Assembly (NCBI RefSeq): GCF_000300335.1
Contig: NZ_AMRM01000002.1
Coordinates: forward strand, 186,001 to 250,000
Direction of reading: 5' to 3'
DNA: 64,000 bases
Origin: Nitratireductor pacificus pht-3B
Lineage (GTDB): Bacteria; Pseudomonadota; Alphaproteobacteria; Rhizobiales; Rhizobiaceae
This document shows, in pieces, positions 24,378 through 34,335 of this stretch. Position 1 is the stretch's first letter. Every line of letters starts with the position of its first letter. A program made the position numbers and the translations under genes. The notes beneath the pieces are model-generated. The model had not been told where the DNA came from, made no database searches, and was given only the letters and a program-made list of their open reading frames with translations.

Positions 24378-24602
24378 ATGATCTCTGTGGAAATGGGGGA
24401 TTTGGGTCAGAGCAGCGAGCAGATGACGTTCACGACCTGCGATCTTGCGTTGATGCATCTTCAGGAAGCAGCGCGATTAGGTGCGAAGGTGCCGGGTTTC
24501 AAGGAACAGCAGCTCTTCTCCTACATCCTTGGAATGTGCGTCGAGCTGCTCTTGCCGATCCAGGCCGCCGAGCGCCTGTCTGACAGCGGCAGAGGGCAGT
24601 AA
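24378..24602 (+). CDS. Small hypothetical protein downstream of luxR
   Basis: A 74-residue frame from the ATG at 24378 (MISVEMGDLGQSSEQM), preceded by GAGGGCGGG six bases upstream. An ATG five codons earlier has no ribosome-binding site. The middle (LALMHLQEAARLGAKVPGF, then FSYILGMCVELL) is helical and protein-like. No family is recognised. It follows the LuxR gene by 92 bp on the same strand and may be cotranscribed. It is not an acyl-homoserine-lactone synthase. No gene is seen between it and the xseA 3' end. Confidence 0.45.
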   Translation: MISVEMGDLGQSSEQMTFTTCDLALMHLQEAARLGAKVPGFKEQQLFSYILGMCVELLLPIQAAERLSDSGRGQ

Positions 24603-24727
24603 GGCAGGCGCTGTGGCGTCCTGCGGTCAGGTGGAAACAGCCGTCTCCCGCACGAACACAAAAATCGGGTGACGAGATCCGCTCGGCGTTTCGGTGAAGC
24701 GGCCAGCGGACCCCGAGGATAGAGCGA

Positions 24728-26296
24728 TCAAAGCAGCGTGCCCTGGTCCCCGGATTTGCCCGGTGCAGCTTGCTGTTTGCGCGGCGGCGTGGCTTTGCGG
24801 CCCTCGCCGGCGGCGATGGCGCGGGTGATGCCGTCGGCGAACTGGATCTGCAGTTCGACGCCGGGCTGGATCTCCCCTGCACGCTTCAGCGGCTTGTCGT
24901 CGGCGCCGCGCACCAGCGCAAAGCCGCGCTCGAGAACGGCGCGGTAGGAGAGGGATTCCATCAGGCGGGCCGCCTGCTCGCGCCGTTGCGCGGCGCGTTC
25001 CAGCCGTGACCGCACCAGCGTGTCCGAGCGCTGCTCCGTCAGCCTGAGCCGCTCGCGCAGATGCGCGATCCGCTGGTTGAGCGCGCCGGGGGCGACGCGC
25101 CCCGCGTCGCGGTTGAAGCGCGTTCGCTGTCCGCGCACCATGGCGAGGAACACGCCGGGCAGGCGCTCGCCGGACGCCGTCGTGCGTCGCCGCGCTTCCT
25201 TCAGGCGCCGCTCCAGCGTCGCCGGCGAAAGCCGCAGGCCGTTGAAGGTCAGGCGCTTGCGCTGGGTCGCGGCGGATAGCGCCCTGCCGAGCCGGCTGGC
25301 CGATTCGTCGAAACGGCGGCGGGGCAGGGCAAGCAGCTGGTCTGGCGAGGGGAGTGCCCGGGCGAGCGCGCGGAGCGCCTGCCGCTTGCGTTCGCCGTCG
25401 CGCGAGACGGCGCCTTTCAGTCGCGCCGAAAGCCGCGCGAGCGACGCCTCGAGCTCGGCCTTCACGGGCACGGCCATCTCCGCCGCGCCGGTCGGCGTCG
25501 GTGCGCGCCGGTCCGCAACAAGGTCGATCAGCGTCCAGTCGGTTTCGTGGCCCACGGCCGAGATGACCGGGATCGTCGAGGCGGCGACCGCCCTGACGAC
25601 GGCTTCGTCATTAAAGCCCCAGAGGTCCTCGAGGCTGCCGCCGCCGCGCGCGACGATCAAGAGGTCGGGGCGCGGCAGGGGACCGTCCGCGGGCAGCGCG
25701 TTGAAGCCGTTGACGGCGGCGGAGACCTCGTCGCCCGAGGTCTCGCCCTGGACGCGCACCGGCCAGACCAGCACATGCACCGGAAACCGGTCGGTGATGC
25801 GGTGGATGATGTCGCGGATGACCGCGCCGGTCGGCGAGGTGACGACGCCGATGACGCGCGGCATGAAGGGCAGGGGTCGCTTGCGCGCATCCTCGAACAG
25901 GCCTTCGGCGGCGAGCTTCTTCTTGCGTTCCTCCAGCAGCGCCATCAGCGCGCCGGCACCGGCCGGCTCGATGCTCTCGATGACGATCTGGTATTTCGAC
26001 GAGCCGGGATAGGTGGTCAGCTTGCCGGTGGCGACGACCTCCAGCCCCTCCTGCGGCAGGAATTTCAGCTTCGAGAAGACGCCGCGCCAGATGACGGCCT
26101 CGAGCCGCGCCCGGTCGTCCTTCAGCGCGAAATAGGCATGGCCCGAGGAATGCGGCCCGCGATAGCCGGAGATTTCCCCGCGCACGCGCACATGCCCGAA
26201 GGCGTCCTCCACGGTGCGCTTCAGCGCCCCCGAAAGCTCGCTGACGGAGAACTCGGCGACATTGCTCGGCGAATCGTTTGCGGGAAGGTCGATCAT
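24728..26296 (-). CDS. xseA: Exodeoxyribonuclease VII large subunit
   Basis: A 522-residue protein with the N-terminal OB-fold ([41 protein letters not shown]) and the catalytic core ([64 protein letters not shown]). A long coiled coil (about 290-450) follows, for binding XseB subunits. It degrades single-stranded DNA in both directions. The C-terminal tail past 480 is lysine/proline rich and variable. The gene stands alone; xseB is not adjacent, as usual in alphaproteobacteria. The start [18 protein letters not shown] is consistent with the family length. Confidence 0.95.
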   Translation of the reverse strand: MIDLPANDSPSNVAEFSVSELSGALKRTVEDAFGHVRVRGEISGYRGPHSSGHAYFALKDDRARLEAVIWRGVFSKLKFLPQEGLEVVATGKLTTYPGSSKYQIVIESIEPAGAGALMALLEERKKKLAAEGLFEDARKRPLPFMPRVIGVVTSPTGAVIRDIIHRITDRFPVHVLVWPVRVQGETSGDEVSAAVNGFNALPADGPLPRPDLLIVARGGGSLEDLWGFNDEAVVRAVAASTIPVISAVGHETDWTLIDLVADRRAPTPTGAAEMAVPVKAELEASLARLSARLKGAVSRDGERKRQALRALARALPSPDQLLALPRRRFDESASRLGRALSAATQRKRLTFNGLRLSPATLERRLKEARRRTTASGERLPGVFLAMVRGQRTRFNRDAGRVAPGALNQRIAHLRERLRLTEQRSDTLVRSRLERAAQRREQAARLMESLSYRAVLERGFALVRGADDKPLKRAGEIQPGVELQIQFADGITRAIAAGEGRKATPPRKQQAAPGKSGDQGTLL

Positions 26297-26359
26297 GGGA
26301 CGATTGAGACGCCGCTTGCCATGCGGGTCAAGTCCGCAGGGCGAACTGCCATCGAGCCA

Positions 26360-27322
26360 TCACCAGCCGGCCAGGATGTGGCCGGGCCGCAGCCGCTTGC
26401 CCTTCGGGTTGTGGAGCATCCCGTCGAAGTCGAAGCTGCCCTTCTCCTCAATGAAGGCCGGAACCGAAAGATTGTCGAGGCTTTCGGCGATGTGCCGCGC
26501 CAGCGCGTCGATGATCTCCGTCTGCCCGGTGTGCCCGCGCATGAGGCCGATATGGCAGTCGGGCAGCGTGTTGAAGCCGTCGGCCTCGCCGAGCACCCGC
26601 ATGCCGGGACGCAGGGCGCATTCGGGCAGGATGGAAACGGCGAGGCCCGAAAGAACCGTCGTCGTGATGACGGTTGCCGAGAAACTGGTGAACAGGACCC
26701 GGTAGTCGCGGTTCATCGCGTCGAGCGCTGCGCAGGCCGCCCGCCGCCACAGGCAGCTGGGGCGGCCGAAGGCCATCGGCAGGATCTCGCGTTCGTGCAC
26801 GGAATGGTTCGCCGAGCTCACCCACAGAAGCGGCTCGCGGCGCACGGCTTCCGGGCCGTGACTGGATGAATCGAGCGTGACGAGCGCCAGGTCGAGATTG
26901 CCGCGCCGGATATGCTCCACCAGGTTCGACGTCGGCTCGCACAGCACCGACAGCTCGACGCGCGGATTCGAGCGCGAGAAGCGCGCCATGATCTCTGGCA
27001 GGAAGCGGTCGGCGTAATCATCCGGCGTGCCGATGCGGATATGGCCTTCGAGGCTCGCATCGTCAAAGGCGGCCAGCGTCTCGCGATTGAGCCGCATCAG
27101 GCGGCGCGCGAAGGTCAGGAGACGTTCTCCATTCTCCGTCAGCCGGTTGGTGCGTCCGTCCTTCTGGAACAGCGGCTTGCCGACGCGTTCTTCCAGGCGG
27201 CGCATCTGCATCGACACGGCGGACTGGGTTCGATGAACCTCCTCCGCCGCCCGGGTGAAGCTGCCGGTATCGGCGATGGCGATGAAAGTTGCGAGTTGGT
27301 CGAGATCGAGCGGAGCGTTCAT
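26360..27322 (-). CDS. LysR-family transcriptional regulator
   Basis: A 320-residue regulator starting MNAPLDLDQLATFIAIADTG. The N-terminal winged HTH (SFTRAAEEVHRTQSAVSMQMRRLEE) is followed by a periplasmic-binding-like effector domain (about 95-300, from HIRIGTPDDYADRFLPEIMARF). The extra residues available upstream (an ATG-rich run up to 27352) are less likely to be translated. It is divergent from the DUF1127 gene, 180 bp away, the usual geometry for a LysR regulator acting on its neighbour. An effector cannot be guessed. Confidence 0.88.
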   Translation of the reverse strand: MNAPLDLDQLATFIAIADTGSFTRAAEEVHRTQSAVSMQMRRLEERVGKPLFQKDGRTNRLTENGERLLTFARRLMRLNRETLAAFDDASLEGHIRIGTPDDYADRFLPEIMARFSRSNPRVELSVLCEPTSNLVEHIRRGNLDLALVTLDSSSHGPEAVRREPLLWVSSANHSVHEREILPMAFGRPSCLWRRAACAALDAMNRDYRVLFTSFSATVITTTVLSGLAVSILPECALRPGMRVLGEADGFNTLPDCHIGLMRGHTGQTEIIDALARHIAESLDNLSVPAFIEEKGSFDFDGMLHNPKGKRLRPGHILAGW

Positions 27323-27502
27323 GACACCATGCATCATCATTGTTGATGTCAAAGATTAGAAACATTCGTTCGACTAATCAATAATCCCTTGGCATTGTTT
27401 GTCCATGCAAGGCCGATGGCGCTTCCTTCCGACGAGGGGGAGCGCCGAGGCCGCGTTATCATCGCACCGCCCCGGACCCACCGAACAGGAAGGAGAACGA
27501 CC

Positions 27503-27793
27503 ATGACCCCCGCCGCTTCCGATGCCTTTGCGACGACTGCTGCCGCACGGCCGGTCGCCATCGCGCGTCTCGCGGTGGTATCGGTCTTCGCTTCCCTGCG
27601 CCGCTTCTGGCAGACCCGACAGGCCATGCATCAGCTTTCCGAGATGTCCGACTGGCAGCTCGCCGATATCGGCCTGACGCGTTGCGACATCGACGTCGTG
27701 TCGCTGAGCGTCGCGCATGGCGACGTTACGCGGGCGCTCCAGGAGCTTGCCGCCGAGCGCGCCGCCGTGAGGCATAGGGTCCGCATGTCCTGA
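27503..27793 (+). CDS. DUF1127 small protein
   Basis: A 96-residue arginine-rich protein. The C-terminal half (FWQTRQAMHQLSEMSDWQLADIGLTRCDI) is the DUF1127 motif: a short helix pair with conserved 'L..L.D..L.DIGL.R'. DUF1127 proteins are common in alphaproteobacteria, and some have been linked to RNA turnover or phosphate and amine metabolism; the role here is unknown. AGGAGAACGACC precedes the ATG. It is single-gene, divergent from the LysR gene, and closed by an intrinsic terminator. Confidence 0.85.
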   Translation: MTPAASDAFATTAAARPVAIARLAVVSVFASLRRFWQTRQAMHQLSEMSDWQLADIGLTRCDIDVVSLSVAHGDVTRALQELAAERAAVRHRVRMS

Positions 27794-27850
27794 ATCCCAT
27801 GCAGGCTTGACTCCCGCAATGCCGGCTTCCCCCCGGCTGCCTGCACATTG

Positions 27851-27880
27851 CCCGGTCCCCTCAACGGACCGGGCTTTTTT
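27851..27880 (+). terminator. Intrinsic terminator after DUF1127 gene
   Basis: Stem CCCGGTCC (27851-27858) with GGACCGGG (27866-27873), a 7-nt loop, then C and six T, 58 bp after the DUF1127 stop. Confidence 0.88.
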
Positions 27881-27930
27881 CTTTTCAGGAGAATGGAAAG
27901 GGCTGTTCCGCCGGTCCGGCCGGAGAGCCG

Positions 27931-28128
27931 TCAGCTCGGATCGCCGTCTTCTTCATCGACCGACCGGCCGGGAATGGCGTAGGCGCCGGACAGCCAGCGA
28001 TTGAGATCGACATCCTTGCAGCGGCTCGAGCAGAACGGGTAGTAGGCGCGCTGCGAATCCTTGCCGCATTCCGGGCAGGGACGTTTTGGTCGCAACGGTG
28101 TGACCTTCTCATGCGGATGCTGCGGCAA
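27931..28128 (-). CDS. yacG: DNA gyrase inhibitor YacG (zinc ribbon)
   Basis: A 65-residue protein with two zinc-binding cysteine pairs, CPEC near residue 19 and FCSSRC near residue 38, followed by [17 protein letters not shown], the YacG signature. E. coli YacG binds GyrB and inhibits gyrase. The start appears to be TTG at 28128, two bases after the maf stop, with GGAG eight bases upstream; no ATG is available before the conserved part. It is last in the infA-maf-yacG order and is translationally close to maf. The acidic tail EEDGDPS is usual. Confidence 0.85.
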   Translation of the reverse strand: MPQHPHEKVTPLRPKRPCPECGKDSQRAYYPFCSSRCKDVDLNRWLSGAYAIPGRSVDEEDGDPS

Positions 28129-28130
28129 GG

Positions 28131-28763
28131 CTACTGCTCCCTGGAGCCCGAAAGCCAGTTGAAGTGCACCTTGTAGCCTTCGGCGCCGAGCAGGTTCACC
28201 GTTTCGAACAGCGGCAGGCCGACCACGTTGGTGTAGGAGCCGACCAGCTTGACGACGAAGGTGCCGGCCAGGCCCTGGATGGCGTAGCCGCCTGCCTTGC
28301 CGCGCCATTCGCCGGAGGCGAGATAGCTCTCCAGCTCCTCGCGCGACAGGCGCTTGAAGCGCACGCGCGTTTCGACCAGCCGCTGGCGCAGCTTGCCGGC
28401 GGGCGTGATCAGGCAAAGACCCGTGAAGACCCGGTGCGAACGGCCGGAAAGCAGTTGCAGGCAGTTCGAGGCCTCGTCGACCATCTCAGCCTTCGGCAGG
28501 ATGCGTCGCCCGACGGCGACCACCGTATCGGCGGCGAGGATGAAACCCTGCTCCGCCGGGTCGTCCTTCCTGAGGCGCTCGAGCGCCTTCTCCGCCTTGC
28601 CGCGCGAAAGACGCTTGGCAAGCGAGCGCGGATGCTCGCCCTTGATCGGTGTCTCGTCGATGTTGGCGGGGACCAGCCGGTCGGGTTCGAGGCCTGCCTG
28701 CTGCAGGAGCTCGACGCGCCGGGGCGATCCGGAGGCAAGCACGAGTTTCTGGAAGGCGCTCAT
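28131..28763 (-). CDS. Maf-family nucleotide pyrophosphatase
   Basis: A 210-residue protein with the Maf signature [19 protein letters not shown], the catalytic-acid region [11 protein letters not shown] and the C-terminal [28 protein letters not shown]. Maf proteins hydrolyse non-canonical or specific nucleoside triphosphates (dTTP, UTP or m7GTP, depending on subfamily) to monophosphates. Both the YhdE and YceF branches share these motifs, so the substrate is not assigned. It lies 29 bp downstream of infA and 2 bp from yacG on the same strand, a conserved alphaproteobacterial order. Confidence 0.9.
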   Translation of the reverse strand: MSAFQKLVLASGSPRRVELLQQAGLEPDRLVPANIDETPIKGEHPRSLAKRLSRGKAEKALERLRKDDPAEQGFILAADTVVAVGRRILPKAEMVDEASNCLQLLSGRSHRVFTGLCLITPAGKLRQRLVETRVRFKRLSREELESYLASGEWRGKAGGYAIQGLAGTFVVKLVGSYTNVVGLPLFETVNLLGAEGYKVHFNWLSGSREQ

Positions 28764-28792
28764 TCCTGTCTCACCGGTCGCCGATATCGGTG

Positions 28793-29011
28793 CTACTTGA
28801 AGCGATAGGTAATACGACCCTTGGTCAGGTCATAGGGCGTCATCTCGACGAGCACCTTGTCGCCGGTCAGAACGCGAATGCGGTTCTTGCGCATCCGCCC
28901 GGCCGTGTGGGCGATGATCTCGTGTTCATTTTCCAGCTTCACGCGAAACATCGCATTCGGCAGCAGTTCCGTAACCACGCCTGGAAACTCCAGGACTTCT
29001 TCCTTTGGCAT
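28793..29011 (-). CDS. infA: Translation initiation factor IF-1
   Basis: A 72-residue S1/OB-fold protein: [46 protein letters not shown] and the end [13 protein letters not shown] are near-invariant IF-1 features. IF-1 binds the ribosomal A site during initiation. An upstream in-frame extension exists, but the protein length fixes the ATG at 29011. It precedes maf and yacG on the same strand and follows an LMW-phosphatase gene by about 100 bp. Confidence 0.96.
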
Positions 29012-29114
29012 CCGATACCTTCGGTTTTGCAGATATTCCCGACCGACGGCCGGAATTGGCGCGGAACCTATCCCATTCATCCCTGTTTGTGAACAAGCTT
29101 GCGCCCGGCAAAAG

Positions 29115-29594
29115 TCAATTTGTGTCCGTTTTGCCGCCATCGCCGAAACGCGCGCCGATCGCGGCCGCCAGCCGCTCGCGCACATCGCGATACGCGGCCA
29201 TGATCTGCTCGCGCGTTCCGCTGATGATCGTCGGGTCCAGCATCGGCCAGTATTCGACATCCGCCGCGATGGTGCGCGTCATCTCCAGGGCCCGGTGGTG
29301 CGCTTCGGGAGAGAGCGTGATGATCAGGTCGAAATTGGTGTCGGCCAGCTCGTCGATCGATTGCGGATGCCGGTCGCCCAGCGTCAGGCCGGTCTCGTCG
29401 AGCACCGCGTCCACGAAGGGGTCGCGCTCGCCGGCACGCAGGCCGGCCGAGGCGAGGAAGACGCTGCGCGGCAGGGCCCGGCGGGCGAGCGCCTCGGCCA
29501 TCGGAGAGCGGATGGCGTTCATGCCGCAAAGAAACAGGACGGATTGCGGAATGCCGTGTCTGCCTGCCGAGGATCGGGGATCGAGTGCGTTCAT
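29115..29594 (-). CDS. Low-molecular-weight protein tyrosine phosphatase-like protein
   Basis: A 159-residue protein with the CX5R phosphatase loop CGMNAIRS (C23, R29) in [18 protein letters not shown], and a later aspartate in MLDPTIISG placed as the general acid. The fold covers LMW-PTPs and thioredoxin-type arsenate reductases, so either activity is possible; the Rhizobiales copy beside infA is usually annotated as LMW phosphatase. It lies 33 bp from the UPF0262 gene on the same strand. Confidence 0.85.
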
Positions 29595-29626
29595 GGCCGT
29601 GCTCCACGGCGGCCGGCATGCATCGC

Positions 29627-30112
29627 CTAACCCCGCCGGTGCAGAACATAGACCAGCGTGAAGAGCCGGCGCGCGGTGTCGAAATCGACGCTGATCTTGC
29701 CGTCGAGCCGATCCATCAGGGTCTGGGAGCCTTCGTTGTGCAGACCGCGCCGTCCCATGTCGATGGCCTCGATCTGGCTGGGCGTGGCGCTGCGGATCGC
29801 GTCGTAATAGCTCTCGCAGATCAGGTAGTAGTCCTTGACGATGCGCCGGAAGGGCGTCAGCGAGAGAATGTGCGTCACCACGGTTTCCCCGCTCTCGCGC
29901 GAAATCGAGAAGACCAGACGGGAATCGACCAGTGACAGTTTCAGCCGGTAGGGGCCGCCAGCCTCGTCGCCGACCGGCTGGAAACGGTTCTCCTCGACGA
30001 GGTCGAAGATGGCGACGGCGCGCTCATGCTCGACGTCCGGCGTCGTGCGGCCGACGGATTCGTCGAGCTCGACTTCGACCAGGCGTGCTGTGTCGGAGCC
30101 GGCGCAGCTCAT
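29627..30112 (-). CDS. UPF0262 family protein
   Basis: A 161-residue protein starting [19 protein letters not shown]. '[24 protein letters not shown]', '[25 protein letters not shown]' and '[16 protein letters not shown]' are the UPF0262 signature, a family restricted to alphaproteobacteria with unknown role. The ATG at 30112 overlaps the region of the DUF2948 stop (30114), which supports translational coupling. It is part of the conserved murA-to-yacG block. In many relatives hisD lies just upstream; here it does not. Confidence 0.88.
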   Translation of the reverse strand: MSCAGSDTARLVEVELDESVGRTTPDVEHERAVAIFDLVEENRFQPVGDEAGGPYRLKLSLVDSRLVFSISRESGETVVTHILSLTPFRRIVKDYYLICESYYDAIRSATPSQIEAIDMGRRGLHNEGSQTLMDRLDGKISVDFDTARRLFTLVYVLHRRG

Positions 30113-30113
30113 G

Positions 30114-30557
30114 TCACAGATCGTGGCTCGGTCTCGTGGGCGTTTCCCACGCGGCACCGAGATCGGTGAGGCGGGCCTCGATGCACTCGACGTCGAGGCG
30201 GATCGCGGCCTCGCCCGAGAAGATCAGCTCGATGGTGCCCGAGGGTTGCGTCGCGGCCGTAAAATCCACCGCAAGAAGCGACAGGACGTCGTTTGGCCTG
30301 CTCCGGTCGATGCCGGCGGCCTTCACCGACTGGACCCGGTCGAAATGCAGGATGCTGCGCCGCCGTTCGTGCGGCGCCGGCCGGAAGGTGCGGCGCGCTG
30401 GTTCCTTCTCCCAGGCGAAGCGGTTCATCGCCAGGGCAAACCGCCGGTCGCCCGGCTGGAACGCCAGGTCGCCGACCTTGACGACGGCATCCTGCAGATG
30501 CGCCGAAAGGACCGCGAGATCCTCTTCGTCAAGCGCTACGAGTTTGAGAAAGTCCAT
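30114..30557 (-). CDS. DUF2948 family protein
   Basis: A 147-residue protein: [23 protein letters not shown], '[25 protein letters not shown]' and the end '[28 protein letters not shown]'. These define DUF2948, an alphaproteobacterial family of unknown function almost always found just downstream of murA. It is 21 bp after murA and touches the UPF0262 start. No catalytic residues can be named. Confidence 0.88.
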   Translation of the reverse strand: MDFLKLVALDEEDLAVLSAHLQDAVVKVGDLAFQPGDRRFALAMNRFAWEKEPARRTFRPAPHERRRSILHFDRVQSVKAAGIDRSRPNDVLSLLAVDFTAATQPSGTIELIFSGEAAIRLDVECIEARLTDLGAAWETPTRPSHDL

Positions 30558-30578
30558 GGTCGACCGCGCCGTTTGAAC

Positions 30579-31868
30579 TCAGCTGGAAATCCGCTCGATC
30601 GTCGCGCCGCAGCCCGACAGTTTCTCCTCGAGCCGTTCGAAGCCCCGGTCGAGATGATAGACGCGGTTGACCTCGGTGCTGCCTTCGGCGGCGAGCGCGG
30701 CGATGACGAGAGAGACGGAGGCGCGCAGATCGGTCGCCATCACGGGCGCCCCGCGCAGGCCGGCCACGCCGTCGACGACCGCGGTCTGTCCGGACAGCGA
30801 TATCTTCGCGCCCAGCCGGGCGAGTTCCTGCACGTGCATGAACCGGTTCTCAAAGATGGTCTCGGTGATGTGCGAACGTCCCTTGGCCATCGTCATCAGG
30901 CCCATGAACTGGGCCTGCAGGTCGGTCGGGAAGCCGGGGAAGGGTTCGGTGGTGACGTCGACCGGCGAAATTCCGTGTCCGTTGCGCCGGACCCGGATGC
31001 CGCTGTTGGTGCGGACGATCTCCGCGCCGGTCTGTTCGATCGTGCCGAGCGCCGATTCGAGAAGGCCGGCCTCGGCACCCTCGAGCATCACGTCGCCGCC
31101 GGTCATCGCGACCGCCATGGCATAGGTGCCGGTCTCGATGCGGTCGGGGATCACGCGGTGGCGGGCGCCCGAAAGGCTGGTCACGCCGTCGATGGTGATG
31201 GTCGGGGTGCCTGCGCCGGAAATCTTCGCCCCCATCGCGTTCAGGCAATCGGCGAGGTTGACGATCTCCGGCTCGCGGGCGGCGTTCTCGAGAACGGTTT
31301 CGCCCTTCGCCATCGATGCCGCCATCATCAGCACATGCGTGGCGCCGACGGACACCTTGGGGAAGACGTAGCGGTTGCCGATGAGGCCATTCCTGGCCTC
31401 GGCCTGGACATAGCCCTGCTCGATCTCGATTTCCGCGCCCAGCGCGCGCAGGCCGTCGATGAACAGGTCCACCGGGCGCGTGCCGATCGCGCAGCCGCCG
31501 GGCAGCGAGACCCTGGCCCGGCCCATGCGCGCCAGAAGCGGTCCGATGACCCAGAAGCTCGCCCGCATCTTCGACACGAGCTCATAGGGCGCCGTGGTGT
31601 CGACGATGCTGCGGGCCGTGAAATGGATGGTGCGGGAATATCCCTTTTCCTGGCTTTCGCGGCGCCCGTTGACCGAATAGTCGACGCCGTGATTGCCGAG
31701 AATGCGGATCAGGCTTTCGACATCCGCGAGATGCGGCACGTTGTCGAGCGTCAGCGTGTCGTCGGTCAGAAGCGCGGCGATCATCAGCGGGAGAGCTGCG
31801 TTCTTGGCACCGGAGATGGGCAGCGTGCCCTGAAGCGTATTGCCGCCGGTAATGCGTATGCGATCCAT
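30579..31868 (-). CDS. murA: UDP-N-acetylglucosamine 1-carboxyvinyltransferase
   Basis: A 429-residue EPT-fold enzyme. [29 protein letters not shown] is the N terminus with the conserved lysine-asparagine pair. '[24 protein letters not shown]' contains the flexible loop, where the active-site position reads C-A-I-G in [12 protein letters not shown]. MurA transfers enolpyruvate from PEP to UDP-GlcNAc, the first committed step of peptidoglycan synthesis, and the cysteine form is fosfomycin-sensitive. It leads the murA-DUF2948-UPF0262 string on the minus strand. The 210 bp between it and the next upstream small gene hold nothing recognisable. Confidence 0.95.
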   Translation of the reverse strand: MDRIRITGGNTLQGTLPISGAKNAALPLMIAALLTDDTLTLDNVPHLADVESLIRILGNHGVDYSVNGRRESQEKGYSRTIHFTARSIVDTTAPYELVSKMRASFWVIGPLLARMGRARVSLPGGCAIGTRPVDLFIDGLRALGAEIEIEQGYVQAEARNGLIGNRYVFPKVSVGATHVLMMAASMAKGETVLENAAREPEIVNLADCLNAMGAKISGAGTPTITIDGVTSLSGARHRVIPDRIETGTYAMAVAMTGGDVMLEGAEAGLLESALGTIEQTGAEIVRTNSGIRVRRNGHGISPVDVTTEPFPGFPTDLQAQFMGLMTMAKGRSHITETIFENRFMHVQELARLGAKISLSGQTAVVDGVAGLRGAPVMATDLRASVSLVIAALAAEGSTEVNRVYHLDRGFERLEEKLSGCGATIERISS

Positions 31869-32080
31869 CTGTTCTCACTTCCCGGGGTATTCCCGGTCTC
31901 TGTCGCGCGGGAACGCGCCCGTCCGACCAGAATGCGTTCATTTGCCTTGCGGGACCGTAAAGGCCCGGATCCGACGACGCCGGCGACCTGTGCGCCCCCG
32001 TCCGCGCGCAAAGCACGTTCGTTCAACCCGGTCCTAAAACAACGCCGCTTCGCGCGCAAGGAATGCGTGGGTGGCGTCGT

Positions 32081-32269
32081 TCACGGTTTTGCGTCTTGCG
32101 GGCCGGGCTGCAGGCCGTCGGGCCGTTCATCCGCCTTCCCCTTGCGCCGCGAGCGGGCCTGTTCCTTGCGCCGCGCCAGATTGGCGCGCAGCGCGGCGGC
32201 CAGCCTGTCGTTGCGTCCGCCGCTCTTCTCGGCATCGGGCTTGCGGTTTTCCTGTTTCGGTTCGGTCAA
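32081..32269 (-). CDS. Small basic hypothetical protein upstream of murA
   Basis: A 62-residue frame from a TTG at 32269 (MTEPKQENRKPDAEKSG). The core RLAAALRANLARRKEQARSRRKG is a highly basic helix, followed by an acidic/proline tail. Similar small basic proteins next to murA are common in Rhizobiales; no function is known. The open frame extends upstream through tRNA-Thr antisense sequence, which cannot be coding, so the TTG is the first sensible start. Nucleic-acid binding is possible from charge alone. Confidence 0.55.
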   Translation of the reverse strand: MTEPKQENRKPDAEKSGGRNDRLAAALRANLARRKEQARSRRKGKADERPDGLQPGPQDAKP

Positions 32270-32424
32270 GGCGTCGTCCCCGGGATTCTGCTGTGTGTAT
32301 GGTAACGGGCAATCGCCCGGCTGCAAACATTGTCGCCCTCGGCGGCAGATGTGTCTCAATCGCCACGAATGCGCGCTTGCGCTCCGCTTTTCATTGTGGC
32401 AGAAGTCCGCCGCATCGTGGGGCT

Positions 32425-32499
<75 letters not shown>

Positions 32500-32809
32500 G
32501 TTTCATCAGGCCATCTTCCGGAATTCCGGTCGTTTGCGTTTCTCCCGCCCGGCGAGACTGTAAACGGGCCATCCGATTGCGGCCCTGTTGTGTTCGATCC
32601 GCCGAGCCAGCCGCCCTTACTTGCCCATAACGCATCGTCAAACCAGTTTGAGAATCAATGCGGTTACCGAATCCGTACGGCTGGCATCGCTGGTCCACAT
32701 GGTAACCGCTCCGTATCGGTCGGTGCGTTTCCGAACCCGGAAGCCGGAAGACACAGGCAATCGGAGCGCGGCTTGCTGCCGCGTAAGACCAAGATTGGAA
32801 CGAAGACTG

Positions 32810-33034
32810 GTGCTTGATCCCTTCCCGGGGATGCCGCGGTCGGAGGACGTCGAGAGATTGTCCACCTGGCTGGCGGATGAGGCAAGCATAAGCACTTTCG
32901 AACTTCGTTGTCTGCTCGGACAGATCGAATGGTCGTGCCGGCAGCTCGAGGGAATGAAGTCGCCCGTTCCGATGCGTACCTTGTATGCGCGTCGAGTGAT
33001 CAAGACCGCTCTGCGGAAACGGTCACGGGTTTGA
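32810..33034 (+). CDS. Small hypothetical protein
   Basis: A 74-residue frame with a GTG start at 32810 (VLDPFPGMPRSEDVERLSTW) and GGAACGAAG just upstream; an ATG at 32831 is an alternative. The amphipathic 'SISTFELRCLLGQIEWSCRQLEG' segment looks real, and the end is basic. No family is recognised. It lies between tRNA-Thr and the membrane protein at 33117, on the same strand as the latter, with an 82-bp gap. The 32500-32809 stretch shows no other gene. Confidence 0.38.
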   Translation: MLDPFPGMPRSEDVERLSTWLADEASISTFELRCLLGQIEWSCRQLEGMKSPVPMRTLYARRVIKTALRKRSRV

Positions 33035-33116
33035 ACGGTCGGCAGCTCGTTGCCGTCCCTGAACGACGAACAGAACCCCGGGGCGACAGCCCTCGGTGGA
33101 GGCATAGAGCGAAAGA

Positions 33117-34121
33117 ATGATGCTGCAACATTCTCTTACCAATCCGGGCGGGATCGAACACGGCGCCTCCCGTGCGCCGCAGGGTCAGGCTGCGAAAGAG
33201 CAGGACGAGCGCCTCACAACGCTGCAGGCGCTCCTGCTGAATCCGGACTTTCGGGCATCCGAACGCAACAAGCGCTTCCTGGCTTTCGTCATCGAGGAGA
33301 CGATCGCCGGCCGCTCCGACCGCATCAAAGCCTTCACGATCGCCGTGGATGTCTTCGGTCGCGATGCGGATTTCGACGCGACGGTCGATCCCATCGTGCG
33401 GATCGCCGCCGGCCAGTTGCGCAAATCCCTGAATGCGTACTACTCGGGCAGCGGACGCCTGGACAGGGTCAGGATCGGCCTGCCTCTGGGCGGTTATGTT
33501 CCCACCTTCACCAGAACCTCCAGGGCCAGCGTGGCGCGGCAGCGGCTGAGGAACATCCTGTGGTCGAAAGGCGCCATGGCGGCCGGGCTGTCCCTGGTGG
33601 TGGCGGCGGTTGCCGGCTACGGCATCAGCCATCTGATCCCTTTCTCTCCGCTCCAGGCATCCGCCGGCATTGGAAACGCGGTGATGATCCTGGACAGTGC
33701 CCGCAGCAATGACGGGAGTCCCTCGGAAATCCGGTTCGCGCAAACGCTGACGGAAGCGCTCTGGGTGCAGATGGGGCGGCAGGACGGCATCCGTCTGGTC
33801 GGAGTGCGTGCGGATGAGGAGCTGGACCGGATCGTATCGCAGGCGCGCCAGGCCTTCAGCAATCGCGAGCACATGTATCAACTGCTGACGACGGTGCAGG
33901 TCGAGGCAGAGAAGGTGAGCGTTTTCTGGCATCTGGTAGACGCCGATTCCCGCGAGACCTACTACTCGTCCCGGGTCAGCCAGGACGTCACGAGCGAGGC
34001 GCGAAACGCCGCGGCCGATACGATTGCCGCCAACATGGCGGCGTCGCTGTTCGGTTATGACGGCTTCTTGTCCCAATATGCCGAAGGGGCGAGGATCCTC
34101 GCAAACGACACGTCCAGGTGA
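33117..34121 (+). CDS. Membrane protein with N-terminal domain of TPR/cyclase-type regulators
   Basis: A 334-residue protein. Residues about 33-131 (LNPDFRASERNKRFLAFVIEE, AFTIAVDVFGRDADFDATVDPIVR, then GLPLGGYVPTF) match the helical domain that precedes TPR, TolB-like or adenylate-cyclase-like modules in many Rhizobiales and Acidobacteria regulators. A single membrane span follows at about 151-174, then about 160 periplasmic residues with no recognised domain. The N-terminal domain would be cytoplasmic, suggesting signal transfer across the membrane. Neither DNA-binding nor catalytic residues can be named. It is flanked by gene-poor DNA on both sides, and a GC hairpin without T-run (about 34142-34163) follows the stop. 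Confidence 0.6.
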   Translation: MMLQHSLTNPGGIEHGASRAPQGQAAKEQDERLTTLQALLLNPDFRASERNKRFLAFVIEETIAGRSDRIKAFTIAVDVFGRDADFDATVDPIVRIAAGQLRKSLNAYYSGSGRLDRVRIGLPLGGYVPTFTRTSRASVARQRLRNILWSKGAMAAGLSLVVAAVAGYGISHLIPFSPLQASAGIGNAVMILDSARSNDGSPSEIRFAQTLTEALWVQMGRQDGIRLVGVRADEELDRIVSQARQAFSNREHMYQLLTTVQVEAEKVSVFWHLVDADSRETYYSSRVSQDVTSEARNAAADTIAANMAASLFGYDGFLSQYAEGARILANDTSR

Positions 34122-34335
34122 TCGACCCTCATTCCGTTCCCGGGCCTGTCTGAAGGCCCGGCATCGCCGGTATCGGGGCGCTCCCCGATGCGGCTGGTCG
34201 GCAGGCGTGCGGTGCCTTCTGGGGCATCGGTTTGACCGGCATGTTGCAGACAGGTGGAAGCGCCCGGCGCGCGCACGAACGAGGACCATCGGAGCAACAG
34301 GACGAGCGGGCGGCTACATCAACCGATGTGCCGGC

